NCBI GenBank assembly: GCA_005799265.1
Contig: SYHD01000278.1
Coordinates: 1 to 42,703, forward strand
Source: Planctomycetia bacterium
GTDB taxonomy: Bacteria; Planctomycetota; Planctomycetia; Gemmatales; Gemmataceae
Length of the DNA: 42,703 bases
Reading direction: 5' to 3'
The translations under genes and the position numbers were made by a program. The notes beneath the pieces were generated by a model. It worked only from the letters and a program-made list of their open reading frames with translations. It made no database searches and was not told the origin of the DNA. This document shows, one piece after another, positions 1 to 7,609 of the stretch (positions within the stretch are counted from its first letter, which is position 1; every line of letters starts with the position of its first letter).

Positions 1-229
1 CCATGGCCTGGAAGACCAGCAGAATGGCGTACTTTTCGGACGCGTAGAGCAACTCCTGGGCCTTGGCCAGGGCGATGCCTTCCTCGGTGAAGATCTTCTC
101 CGCGATGGCCCTGCGCTCCTTCTTCGGCACGTCTTTGTCGCCGGCCCAGCCAGGGTCATGGTCCTTCAGGCGGAACTTCTTGCCTGGCTTGACACGGGCC
201 ATTTCCAGGATGTATTCGGCGGTTCGCAT
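1..229 (-). CDS. ppk2: Polyphosphate kinase 2 (PPK2) family, N-terminal part only
   Basis: This is the first 76 codons of a minus-strand gene that leaves the window at its left edge. Translated from the ATG at 229, it has the PPK2 N-terminal signature: an RVKPGKKFRLKDHDP segment (about residues 12-26), then LLYASEKYAILLVFQAM leading into the Walker A region, which lies outside the window. PPK2 enzymes use inorganic polyphosphate to phosphorylate nucleoside mono- or diphosphates in the cytoplasm. Subclass (AMP- or ADP-phosphorylating) cannot be decided from this fragment. It is divergent from the DUF1501 gene at 363, with about 130 bp between them. The match to the family N-terminus is strong; only the extent is unknown. 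Confidence 0.85.
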   Translation of the reverse strand, partial: MRTAEYILEMARVKPGKKFRLKDHDPGWAGDKDVPKKERRAIAEKIFTEEGIALAKAQELLYASEKYAILLVFQAM

Positions 230-362
230 TGGGGTTCCTCACAGCCAAGGAATAAGCCACAGGACCGGAGGCGAGTTTTTCGCGGTCTTTTTCTACGGCG
301 GCGGTGTTTATACTATATTCATAGAAATCGGACGGAGATTCTCTGTAGCCAGGGGGGAGCAA

Positions 363-1697
363 ATGTTGACGATTCCGAGCGGTAAGAGTCGATTCTGCGA
401 TGGCCTCACGCGGCGTTCGTTCCTGCAAGCCGGGGCGCTAGCGATGGGCGGACTGACGCTGCCATCCCTGTTGCAGGCGGAAGCGAGCGCGGAGCGAGGG
501 GCGAGTCGCTCGCAAAAAGCCGTCATCATGGTCTATCTCTCTGGCGGTCTGTCCCATCACGACACCTTCGACATGAAGCCCGACGCTCCCGCCGAGATCC
601 GCGGCGAGTTCAATCCGATCGCCACCAACGTCAACGGCATCCGCATCTCCGAATACCTGCCCCGCCTCGCCGGCATGATGGACAAGCTCGCCATCGTCCG
701 CGGCATCACCGGCCTGCGCGACGAGCACTCCAGCTTCCACACCATGACCGGCTACGGCATGGACATCACGCGCCGCGAGAACAAGCCCAATGTCTGCTCC
801 GTCATCTCGCGCGTGCTCGGCCGCACCGCGCCGATCATCCCGGCCTACGTCGATCTCTTCCCGACCATGCAGCATCGCCCGTACAACATCCCCGGCCCCG
901 GTTTCGTCGGCCCGGCCCACGCGGGCGCCAAGGTCGAAAACGAGCAGATCAGCCTGATGCGCCTGGGCGAAATCTCCCACAGCGATCTCAACGGCCGCCG
1001 CAACCTGCTCGATTCGGTCGAGCAAATGCGCCGCACCCTCGACAGCGGCGCCCTCGATCGCATGGATGTCTCCTATCGGCAAGCGTTCGAGGTGTTGACG
1101 TCGAGTCGGCTCGTCGACGCCCTCGATCTCAACCGCGAATCCCGCGGCGTCCGCGCGACGTACGGCTACGGCTCCTCGCGCCATCAAGGCGATGGGGCCC
1201 CACTCTGGAACGATCAACTGCTAATGGCCCGCCGCCTGGTCGAGGCGGGCGTCCGCTGCGTCTCGGTCGCCTACGGCTTCTGGGACACGCACGGCGGCAA
1301 CTTCCGTCACCTGCGCAGCAATCTCCCGATCGTCGACCAGGGGGTCTCGGCCCTCATTCAAGACATCCATCAACGCGGCCTCGCCGACGACGTCAGCGTC
1401 ATCGTCTGGGGCGAGTTCGGCCGCACCCCGACGATCAACCGCGACGCCGGCCGCGACCACTGGGCCCCCGTCAACACCGTGCTGATGGCCGGCGGCGGCA
1501 TGCCCACCGGCCTGATGCTCGGCGCCACCGACCGCATCGGCGCCTATGCCACGCAGCCGACCCATTACCGCAACATCCTCGCCACCGTCTACCACAACTT
1601 GGGCATCGACCCGCACACGATCGTCCGCGACGTGCTCGACCGGCCCGCGACGATCATGCCGGAGGATGCACGGCCGGTGCGCGAGTTGTGTGTGTAA
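363..1697 (+). CDS. DUF1501 domain protein with Tat signal
   Basis: A 444-residue exported protein of the DUF1501 family (alkaline-phosphatase/sulfatase-like fold, function unknown), which is greatly expanded in planctomycetes. The twin-arginine signal is visible at residues 16-30 (TRRSFLQAGALAMGG), followed by the family core GGLSHHDTFD at 61-70 and the C-terminal EFGRTPTINRDAGRDHW block. The ATG at 363 is chosen over an in-frame start at 63 because the Tat signal directly follows it and a purine-rich AGGGGGGAG (351-359) lies at ribosome-binding distance. An AT-rich TATACTATATT stretch (309-319) upstream could be the promoter -10 region, with no convincing -35. Unlike the copy at 35738 it has no DUF1549/DUF1553 partner beside it in this window. 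Confidence 0.92.
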   Translation: MLTIPSGKSRFCDGLTRRSFLQAGALAMGGLTLPSLLQAEASAERGASRSQKAVIMVYLSGGLSHHDTFDMKPDAPAEIRGEFNPIATNVNGIRISEYLPRLAGMMDKLAIVRGITGLRDEHSSFHTMTGYGMDITRRENKPNVCSVISRVLGRTAPIIPAYVDLFPTMQHRPYNIPGPGFVGPAHAGAKVENEQISLMRLGEISHSDLNGRRNLLDSVEQMRRTLDSGALDRMDVSYRQAFEVLTSSRLVDALDLNRESRGVRATYGYGSSRHQGDGAPLWNDQLLMARRLVEAGVRCVSVAYGFWDTHGGNFRHLRSNLPIVDQGVSALIQDIHQRGLADDVSVIVWGEFGRTPTINRDAGRDHWAPVNTVLMAGGGMPTGLMLGATDRIGAYATQPTHYRNILATVYHNLGIDPHTIVRDVLDRPATIMPEDARPVRELCV

Positions 1698-1753
1698 TGG
1701 ATTTGTGTCTTCCGGGTGCGCGGGCCTTGACCCTTTTCTTGGGTTTCGCCGGA

Positions 1754-2263
1754 TCACGCTGGCACGTGGGAATATCCATTGCCCGCGCAGAACACGCACC
1801 TCGAGCCGGTGATCGCGTCTGCGCCCCGGCCACTGCAATGGGAACAGCGCGGGGGAAGTGACCTCTCAATTTCCTCGAGCCGGCTAACGATTGCTCGGGG
1901 AAACAATCGGCCTCTTTTTGAAGAGTGAAGTGTTTTGTGTGCCATACGCATGGCGTCAATTAGAGGCCACGCATTTGTCCCGTCTGCCAAAGCTTGCTCC
2001 AAATCACGGAGCATCTCCGATGTTTCATCAACACTATCGGGGAGCCACATCCGGCACGTTGTCAATCTTTTGCCGTTGCAGGAGCTGCAGTGCTTTATTT
2101 TCATTCCGCTTCCGTCACACGACGGACAAGGGGTGTCGAATAACTTGCGAAACGAAGGATACCGTGTGCAGAATGGACACGCCTTCCGTTCCAAGTATCC
2201 GGTGCCTTCGCAGGCCGAACAAGGGTATTCGACGTTCTGTGCGGGCATCGCTTCCACAATCAA
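1754..2263 (-). CDS. DnaJ-type zinc-finger (CxxCxGxG) protein
   Basis: A 169-residue protein with paired cysteine motifs of the DnaJ central zinc-finger type: CSACEGTG (15-22), CPFC (29-32), CPSCDGSG (46-53), CSSCNGKR (59-66), and near the C-terminus CSHCSGRG (140-147) and CVFCAGNG (156-163). Between the two groups (about 70-135) lies a helical, cysteine-free segment. There is no J domain and no C-terminal DnaJ substrate domain, so this is not DnaJ itself. The spacing suggests several zinc sites and a small protein- or nucleic-acid-binding adaptor, but no function can be assigned. The first start is TTG at 2263. An ATG five codons in (2248) gives an N-terminus of MPAQNVEYPC and may be the real start. 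It lies downstream of the toxin-antitoxin pair on the same strand. Confidence 0.75.
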   Translation of the reverse strand: MIVEAMPAQNVEYPCSACEGTGYLERKACPFCTRYPSFRKLFDTPCPSCDGSGMKIKHCSSCNGKRLTTCRMWLPDSVDETSEMLRDLEQALADGTNAWPLIDAMRMAHKTLHSSKRGRLFPRAIVSRLEEIERSLPPRCSHCSGRGADAITGSRCVFCAGNGYSHVPA

Positions 2264-2315
2264 GCGGCCGGACTTTCATGCCACGGCACGATCGTAACAC
2301 CAAACTTGCGGTTGT

Positions 2316-2699
2316 TCATGGTCCGCTTGCCGATTGAGCCTCATTTGCCGCTGGTCCAGGCCGGATCTTGCGTAGGATTTCCGCGAGCGTCGAACCGGTT
2401 ATCGAACCGGCAACGGTTTCGATGTCATCAACTGAAACCTGAACAACCCACGAACAAACAGCGGCACATTTTCGTCTTAACCCTGTGCGCGGATGCCCTT
2501 GGGGATGCCAAGGCAACAAAACATGGTCATCTGGAATCGGCGTCTGAAGGGTGCTGCTGATCGCGACAACATCCGCCAATCTGGAAGCCGCGATATCATC
2601 GTCCGGCGTGACAACAACGGCCGGGCGTTTCTTGCGGATGCCATTCTGGTCGGCAATCGCTACCCAAACGACCTGCCCAAAGCGCACCGGATCCGCCAT
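2316..2699 (-). CDS. PemK/MazF-family toxin
   Basis: A 127-residue protein with the MazF/PemK pattern: an N-terminal FGQVVWVAI strand, KKRPAVVVTPDD, then ADVVAISSTLQ and the C-terminal ETVAGSITGSTLAEI helix region. Characterised members are sequence-specific mRNA interferases (cytoplasmic endoribonucleases) neutralised by the upstream-encoded antitoxin. The ATG at 2699 is preferred because TGAGG, overlapping the antitoxin stop codon, sits about nine bases before it. A TTG at 2714, overlapping the antitoxin stop by four bases, is an alternative. Either way the two genes are translationally coupled, antitoxin first. Cleavage specificity cannot be read from sequence. Confidence 0.85.
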   Translation of the reverse strand: MADPVRFGQVVWVAIADQNGIRKKRPAVVVTPDDDIAASRLADVVAISSTLQTPIPDDHVLLPWHPQGHPRTGLRRKCAAVCSWVVQVSVDDIETVAGSITGSTLAEILRKIRPGPAANEAQSASGP

Positions 2700-2710
2700 G
2701 GTCGCGTGCC

Positions 2711-2998
2711 TCAAAATGGCTTGGGTTCGTCACGATCAAACCATTCCTGCGGGGGCCGGCATGTTGCGCGCACCTGTTCCCAGTCAATGGTTTTGGCCAT
2801 GCGCTTCGCTTCTTCCATCGCTTGTGCGTCGAGCAACTCTTGCAGATAGGCGAGCGGCACAATGGCAGCCAAATCGTTTCCTTCACGTCGTACGATTACC
2901 GGATGCCCTTCCGCGGCGACGCGGCTAATTACATCGGCGTAGCCTTTGGCTTCCGCTGGCTCGTCCACTTTTTCGGGTTCCTGAAGAAGCAGGTTCAT
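2711..2998 (-). CDS. Phd/YefM-like antitoxin
   Basis: A 95-residue protein directly upstream of the MazF-like toxin. The segment VISRVAAEGHPVIVRREG (24-41), followed by NDLAAIVPLAYLQELL, matches the Phd/YefM antitoxin fold (a short N-terminal DNA-binding domain). The acidic, tryptophan-containing C-terminus (IDWEQVRATCRPPQEWFDRDEP) is the kind of tail that wraps the toxin. The start ATG at 2998 has a strong GGAGG ribosome-binding site nine bases upstream. By analogy with the family, the protein should bind its own promoter in the roughly 160-bp gap up to 3162 and repress the operon together with the toxin. A Phd-type antitoxin with a MazF-type toxin is a mixed pairing rather than the textbook MazE/MazF. 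Confidence 0.8.
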   Translation of the reverse strand: MNLLLQEPEKVDEPAEAKGYADVISRVAAEGHPVIVRREGNDLAAIVPLAYLQELLDAQAMEEAKRMAKTIDWEQVRATCRPPQEWFDRDEPKPF

Positions 2999-3162
2999 GG
3001 TATTCGTCCTCCCTTCGCATCATACCTCGGCGTCTGATCCAGGACAAGGCGCTCATGTACCGAATGCCGCAACTCCTATGACGAACTTGATTTTCATGAG
3101 ACAACTTCCTTCTCAGCACCCTACCGCCTGCCGAGAATCGCGTCAACGTCTCGCTACTGCCG

Positions 3163-4086
3163 TCAGTCTCGCAGTGCGCGTCCCGTCTGATGCAAGAACA
3201 CTCGCTCTAGGTTCGGCTCTTCCATCTCCAGGCTCGTCAGCTCAACGCGCTCTTCACTCAAGATTGCCACCAACTGAACCAGCACGCGTTTCACGTCGTT
3301 GCATTCCAGCTCGACGCTCTCGGCGCTGCGCATCGTAAGCCGCGCTCCGTCGATTGAATCAAGGCGAATACGCGCTTTCTCTGGCAACGCGCGAACGCCA
3401 AGCCGCACGCGACTGGGCAGCGAGGCGAGCAGGTTCGACACCGCGGCGCAGGTGATCAGCTTGCCGTGATCGATGATGCCGACGCGTGGACACAGGGCCT
3501 GCACTTCCTCCATGTAATGGCTCGTGTAGATGATCGTCATGCCCAACGCATTCAGCCGGCGAATTTCCTCGAAGACAAGGTTGCGTGACTGCGGATCGAC
3601 GCCGGTGGTCGGCTCATCGAGCAGCAGCAGCGTCGGTTCATGGACGAGCGCGGCGCCGAGGTTGAGCCGGCGTTTCATGCCGCCCGAATACGTCGCGGCC
3701 CGATCGTCGGCGCGATCGGTCAGGGCGATGGAGTTGAGAATGGCCGACACGCTTTCGTCGAGCACGCGGCCGCCGAGTCCGTACAGCTCGCCGAAGAAGT
3801 GCAGGTTTTCGCGACCGGTCAACTCAAGATAGATCGCGAGCTCTTGCGGCACGATGCCAATCAAGCGACGCAGGCCGCGATCAGATCGGTGAAATTGCTT
3901 GTCCGCGAGAAAGACTTCGCCGGCACTCGCATCGAGCTGCCCGGAGACGATCGACATGAGGGTGGTTTTGCCCGCGCCGTTGGGGCCGAGAAGTCCGAAT
4001 AGTTCGCCCGTGCCGACTTTGAAGGATATGCCGGCAAGTGCGGGGACGGCGCCATAATTCTTGCGCAGATTGCGTACTTCAAGCAT
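3163..4086 (-). CDS. ABC transporter ATP-binding protein (ABC-2 exporter type)
   Basis: A 307-residue ATPase subunit. Walker A is GPNGAGKTT (34-42), the Q-loop follows at GIVPQELAIY, the signature is YSGGMKRRL, Walker B is LLLLDEPTTGVD, and the switch histidine is in TSHYMEE. The long region after the switch (about 225-307) is typical of the daunorubicin-resistance/ABC-2 class that energises export of drugs, lipids or polymers. No permease gene lies next to it within the window, so the membrane partner is either encoded elsewhere or was lost. It is transcribed divergently from the 1112-residue exported protein at 4152, with only 65 bp between start codons. Confidence 0.92.
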   Translation of the reverse strand: MLEVRNLRKNYGAVPALAGISFKVGTGELFGLLGPNGAGKTTLMSIVSGQLDASAGEVFLADKQFHRSDRGLRRLIGIVPQELAIYLELTGRENLHFFGELYGLGGRVLDESVSAILNSIALTDRADDRAATYSGGMKRRLNLGAALVHEPTLLLLDEPTTGVDPQSRNLVFEEIRRLNALGMTIIYTSHYMEEVQALCPRVGIIDHGKLITCAAVSNLLASLPSRVRLGVRALPEKARIRLDSIDGARLTMRSAESVELECNDVKRVLVQLVAILSEERVELTSLEMEEPNLERVFLHQTGRALRD

Positions 4087-4151
4087 GATGTCGTGTTGCT
4101 ATCTTCCGCGGAATCGGCATGATAGATATAGGTTCTCGCGATGGCCATTCT

Positions 4152-7100
4152 ATGAAACGCACGTTGAAAATTCTGTTGCTTCTGTTCGGCGCCGTGCTTG
4201 TAGGAAGTGCGCCGGTGCTGGGACAAGAACAAAAGCCGCCGACGGAAGATTGGCAGAAGCTGCTGGCGGGAGTACGCGCGCGTTTCGCAAACTCGAAGGA
4301 CCCGACGCTGGAGCAGACGCGCATCGACCGCGCCTATTTCACGCTCAACGAGGACGATCCCGATCAGCCGCCGTTTCTTAACGTCACCGGCATTTGCCTG
4401 CGCACCGCGCTCGACGACGAAAAGCAGATGAAGGTGGTTTTGCACAAGGAACTCAGTCAGATCGTCGTTCCAGGCGCCAAATTCGTTTTGAAGATCGATC
4501 AGATCCAGTTTCACGATTCGCCCATCTATGCCCTTCAAGACGCCGCGGTCAGGGCTTTCAAGGCGAACGCAACCTTCAACGTCTTCTTTGAACGCGCGAC
4601 CTATGCGGCCGACGGCAATCTGCAGATTCACGTCCTGAGCCTGCGCGATGATCGAGCGCCGGACGCGCTCACGACGCTGTTGAGCAACAACCCGGTCGCG
4701 AAGGAACTGACGCTCATGCCGATGGACAGAAAGACGAAGGCTCCATCCGTCATCCCACGCGACTTCCATTGGCCCGGCGCTCTCCAGGCGATTCGGCGTA
4801 AGTTCCCTGACGATGTCGATCCGTTTCTGCAGCGAACCCGTTTCGACGACGGCTACCTCCATTTTTCGGCCGACCGCAAAGTCGTGCATTTCGCAATCGA
4901 CGGCGTTTGTATTCATCCGCCGGCACTGGTGGATCAAGTGGAACGCGAGAAGCGCTGGAAATCGCCCGTCAGCGGCTTGATCCCGAACATCAAGTATGAG
5001 CCGACCGTCAATGGCGTCGTGATGCTCGCGAATCCGAGCATTCCGTGGCAAGACGAGGCGGCCACCCAAGAGAAGCATGACGGCATTTTCTTTCGCCTCG
5101 CCCAGTTCGATCACGCGGGCAAACTGAAACTGACCGTGATGCTGCCGAGCGATCCGCACCGAGCATCCGTACGGAAGTTGATCACGGACAGACCCACGCC
5201 CGCCAAGCTGTTGCCGATCGACGAGAAGTGCTTCGACTTTCAGACCTGGAACTGGCAAACTGTCATCCCGAAAGCGCAGGCCCGGCTCGCGCAAGGCGAT
5301 TTCCTCAATCAACGCACGCGCCTTGATCGCATCTTCTTCAAATATGAACCGACGCGCGGCGGGCCGATCCTGCACTTCGATGGCGTCAGTTTGCATCCGA
5401 CCGAACTCGCTGCCGCCGAGGACCTGCGTGCCAGGCTCGAACGCTCGTTCAAGGATCTGCCTCCTGCGCCGGTCGAGCACAAGCTGCACACAGACAACAT
5501 CCGCTTTCTGTTGAGTCCGATCTACGCGCTGCAAACCGAAGCCATCGCGGGCAATCTCGATGGCTTGCTCTTCGCGAACGCAATCTATGATGACCTCGGC
5601 AAGCTGCACCTCGGCATCGTGATCGGCACGCCCGAGCAACGCAAGCTCGCCCAGAAAATGATCGAAGCGCTGCCGATGCCCGCCGGTGCTATCCGCCCCA
5701 AGCACGCGAAGGACCAGCCGGTCCTCGAATTCACCGAGCTGGCCTGGGGCGAAATTCTTCACGACATGCAGCGCTGGATGGCCAAGCACAACGAGACGTT
5801 CTTTCGCAAGACCCGGCTCGAACGCGGCTTCTTCAGTTTTCCTGCCAACAAGATTGGACCGAGCATCAACTTCGCGTTCGTCGGCATCTATCCGAAGAAG
5901 GACGAATACGTCGCCAAGCTCGCGAAGCGGTTCGAGCGTTACGTGCAGCTCTCGTTGACCGATCAACTCAAAGCTGGTCCGGTTGCGGTCGTGCCGACGA
6001 TCGAGAACGTCGGAGACCCGGCCCCGATCGTTCAGGCAAAGATCCACGAATCGCCAAGCCTCGACGGCGTGCGGCTCGATGACGCCAGCTTCGACGGCGA
6101 CGGCAAGCTGATCGTCCACGGCATCTGGGTCAACAACAAACAGCAGCCCACGCTCGAAAAGCTCACCCGCGACGTATTGACGCCGGAGCACACGTTACTC
6201 AAACGCAGCTTCAACTGGGGTGCGATGCAGGACTACGACTCGCCAGGGCTTCTTCATCTCCTGCGTGTCTTTGTCGCCGATCAACAGGATATCGACGAAG
6301 TCTGGCTTGAACGATTCTACTTCGATGCCGCAGGCAAAACCAAGGTTGTTGGTTTTTCGACTCGGCCACAAGATAAGGACAACATTTTGAAGCTGCTTCC
6401 GAAGTTGTTGCCGCGCATTGACAGCAAGAAGCTGCCAGCGATTGAGGATCCCGAGAAGAATCCGCTCAAGTTGCTGGCATTTTTCCAGGAGCCGAAAGAT
6501 GACGGGCCGATCGTACTCGATCCGTTGACGAACATCGGCCAGCATCTGCGTGACAACATCCCCCTCCCCGCGAACAGAAACTGTGACGGTCTGCGCATCG
6601 ACCGCTGTTTCTACGATCCGCAGGGGGTCTTTCGCATCGAGGGCCTGGCGGATCGCGACGCTCAGACGCAGGAGTTGAAGCCGTTTCTCGATGGCAATGG
6701 CGTGCCGTTCGATCAGAAACGCCAGCTCGCCAAGAGTTGGAACGCGGGTCGGCAAACGGTGATCCCGCTCTGGCCGATGATGGTCAGCCTCGCGGAAAAT
6801 TTGCCGAGCTTGCCGGAGTTCGATGGCCTGGTGCTCGATCGCGCCCATCACGATCCCAAGAACCAACTCGTCCTCACAGGGCACGCCATCGGTGAGCCGG
6901 ATGTCAAGAAGCAGACCGAGATCTTGAAGCATCTGCTCGATACGCACCCGCGCTGGCGGTTGCGCTTGAAATTCGGCTTCGAGCTTGTCATCGCCCACAA
7001 GAAGCCGGCCGACGCAGACCTGTCGAGAAAGCTGACGCTCAAAGGCCTGACGCTCTTGCAAGTCAACATCGGGGAGGCCCGCGTCGATCCGCTCCCCGTC

Positions 7101-7490
7101 AGCAACGGCTGGTGGAGCCACGCCTGGCCGTACGACGAACGGCAAAAGCGCGTCAAGCCTACCAATGAAGAGTACGACGAGGCCCTGGGCTGGCTCGGCA
7201 TTGCGCTACGGCATGATCCGGGTAACACGCTCGCCTGGTATCTGCGTGGTTACATCTTGCAGACCCTCAACCGTTCCGATTTGACCCTGCGCGATTATCG
7301 CCGCATGGTGGATCTGGAGCTCGACGACGAAGACCTACGGCACAAACGCATCCTCGAACTTGAGCTGGTCCAGGGTCGGCTTCGCCAAACCGCGTTCGCC
7401 ATCGAGCGCAACGCGATCCTGCAAGTCTCCGATGGCTGGATACTACGCAGCTTGCCGGAAAGCCCGGCCGCCCCCGATAAAACAAAATGA
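4152..7490 (+). CDS. Large exported protein with about eight tandem repeats
   Basis: A 1112-residue protein with a clear signal peptide (residues 1-24, ending LVGSAPVLGQ). I do not recognise a named family. A motif of the form [RL]-[ILF]-[DE]-x-x-[FYH]-F/H followed by a beta strand recurs at about 57 (TRIDRAYF), 229 (TRFDDGYL), 389 (TRLDRIFF), 554 (TRLERGFF), 641 (VRLDDASF), 718 (VWLERFYF), 815 (LRIDRCFY) and 894 (LVLDRAHH). Several units also carry a tryptophan-led helix (FHWPGAL 205, TWNWQTV 365, LAWGEIL 530, SFNWGAM 686). The strand-plus-helix rhythm recalls BON-like domains, but that is inference. Residues about 1005-1060 resemble a TPR pair. The ATG at 4152 is chosen over one at 4119 because the signal peptide begins there. 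Likely secreted or periplasmic, possibly a scaffold. Confidence 0.85.
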   Translation: MKRTLKILLLLFGAVLVGSAPVLGQEQKPPTEDWQKLLAGVRARFANSKDPTLEQTRIDRAYFTLNEDDPDQPPFLNVTGICLRTALDDEKQMKVVLHKELSQIVVPGAKFVLKIDQIQFHDSPIYALQDAAVRAFKANATFNVFFERATYAADGNLQIHVLSLRDDRAPDALTTLLSNNPVAKELTLMPMDRKTKAPSVIPRDFHWPGALQAIRRKFPDDVDPFLQRTRFDDGYLHFSADRKVVHFAIDGVCIHPPALVDQVEREKRWKSPVSGLIPNIKYEPTVNGVVMLANPSIPWQDEAATQEKHDGIFFRLAQFDHAGKLKLTVMLPSDPHRASVRKLITDRPTPAKLLPIDEKCFDFQTWNWQTVIPKAQARLAQGDFLNQRTRLDRIFFKYEPTRGGPILHFDGVSLHPTELAAAEDLRARLERSFKDLPPAPVEHKLHTDNIRFLLSPIYALQTEAIAGNLDGLLFANAIYDDLGKLHLGIVIGTPEQRKLAQKMIEALPMPAGAIRPKHAKDQPVLEFTELAWGEILHDMQRWMAKHNETFFRKTRLERGFFSFPANKIGPSINFAFVGIYPKKDEYVAKLAKRFERYVQLSLTDQLKAGPVAVVPTIENVGDPAPIVQAKIHESPSLDGVRLDDASFDGDGKLIVHGIWVNNKQQPTLEKLTRDVLTPEHTLLKRSFNWGAMQDYDSPGLLHLLRVFVADQQDIDEVWLERFYFDAAGKTKVVGFSTRPQDKDNILKLLPKLLPRIDSKKLPAIEDPEKNPLKLLAFFQEPKDDGPIVLDPLTNIGQHLRDNIPLPANRNCDGLRIDRCFYDPQGVFRIEGLADRDAQTQELKPFLDGNGVPFDQKRQLAKSWNAGRQTVIPLWPMMVSLAENLPSLPEFDGLVLDRAHHDPKNQLVLTGHAIGEPDVKKQTEILKHLLDTHPRWRLRLKFGFELVIAHKKPADADLSRKLTLKGLTLLQVNIGEARVDPLPVSNGWWSHAWPYDERQKRVKPTNEEYDEALGWLGIALRHDPGNTLAWYLRGYILQTLNRSDLTLRDYRRMVDLELDDEDLRHKRILELELVQGRLRQTAFAIERNAILQVSDGWILRSLPESPAAPDKTK

Positions 7491-7545
7491 TTGACCTGGC
7501 ATCCGATTGCAAACGTATGATTTGGGTGCCTGGCGAAACGCGCGA

Positions 7546-7574
7546 TTGGAATCATACGCCACGTCGCATAGAAT
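7546..7574 (+). promoter_or_regulatory. Candidate sigma-70-type promoter
   Basis: TTGGAA (7546-7551) and TAGAAT (7569-7574) are separated by exactly 17 bases, and the expected transcription start (about 7581) lies some 30 bases before the ATG at 7610. A second, weaker pair, TTGACC (7491-7496) and TATGAT (7516-7521), has a 19-base spacer. This is a consensus match only; planctomycete promoters are often weakly conserved. Confidence 0.4.
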
Positions 7575-7609
7575 AGCGCGTATTGCCCATCATCCCACGG
7601 AATGCACTC

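Noticed and set aside
438-1217. Minus-strand open frame of 259 codons opposite the first DUF1501 gene
   Set aside because: Composition (runs of A, D, V and E) is typical of a shadow frame, and the opposite strand carries a clear DUF1501 protein.
3861-6191. Long minus-strand open frame of 776 codons opposite the repeat protein
   Set aside because: It is arginine- and aspartate-rich in the manner of antisense frames in GC-rich DNA. The plus-strand frame has a signal peptide and internal repeats, and the minus frame overlaps the real ABC gene in another phase.
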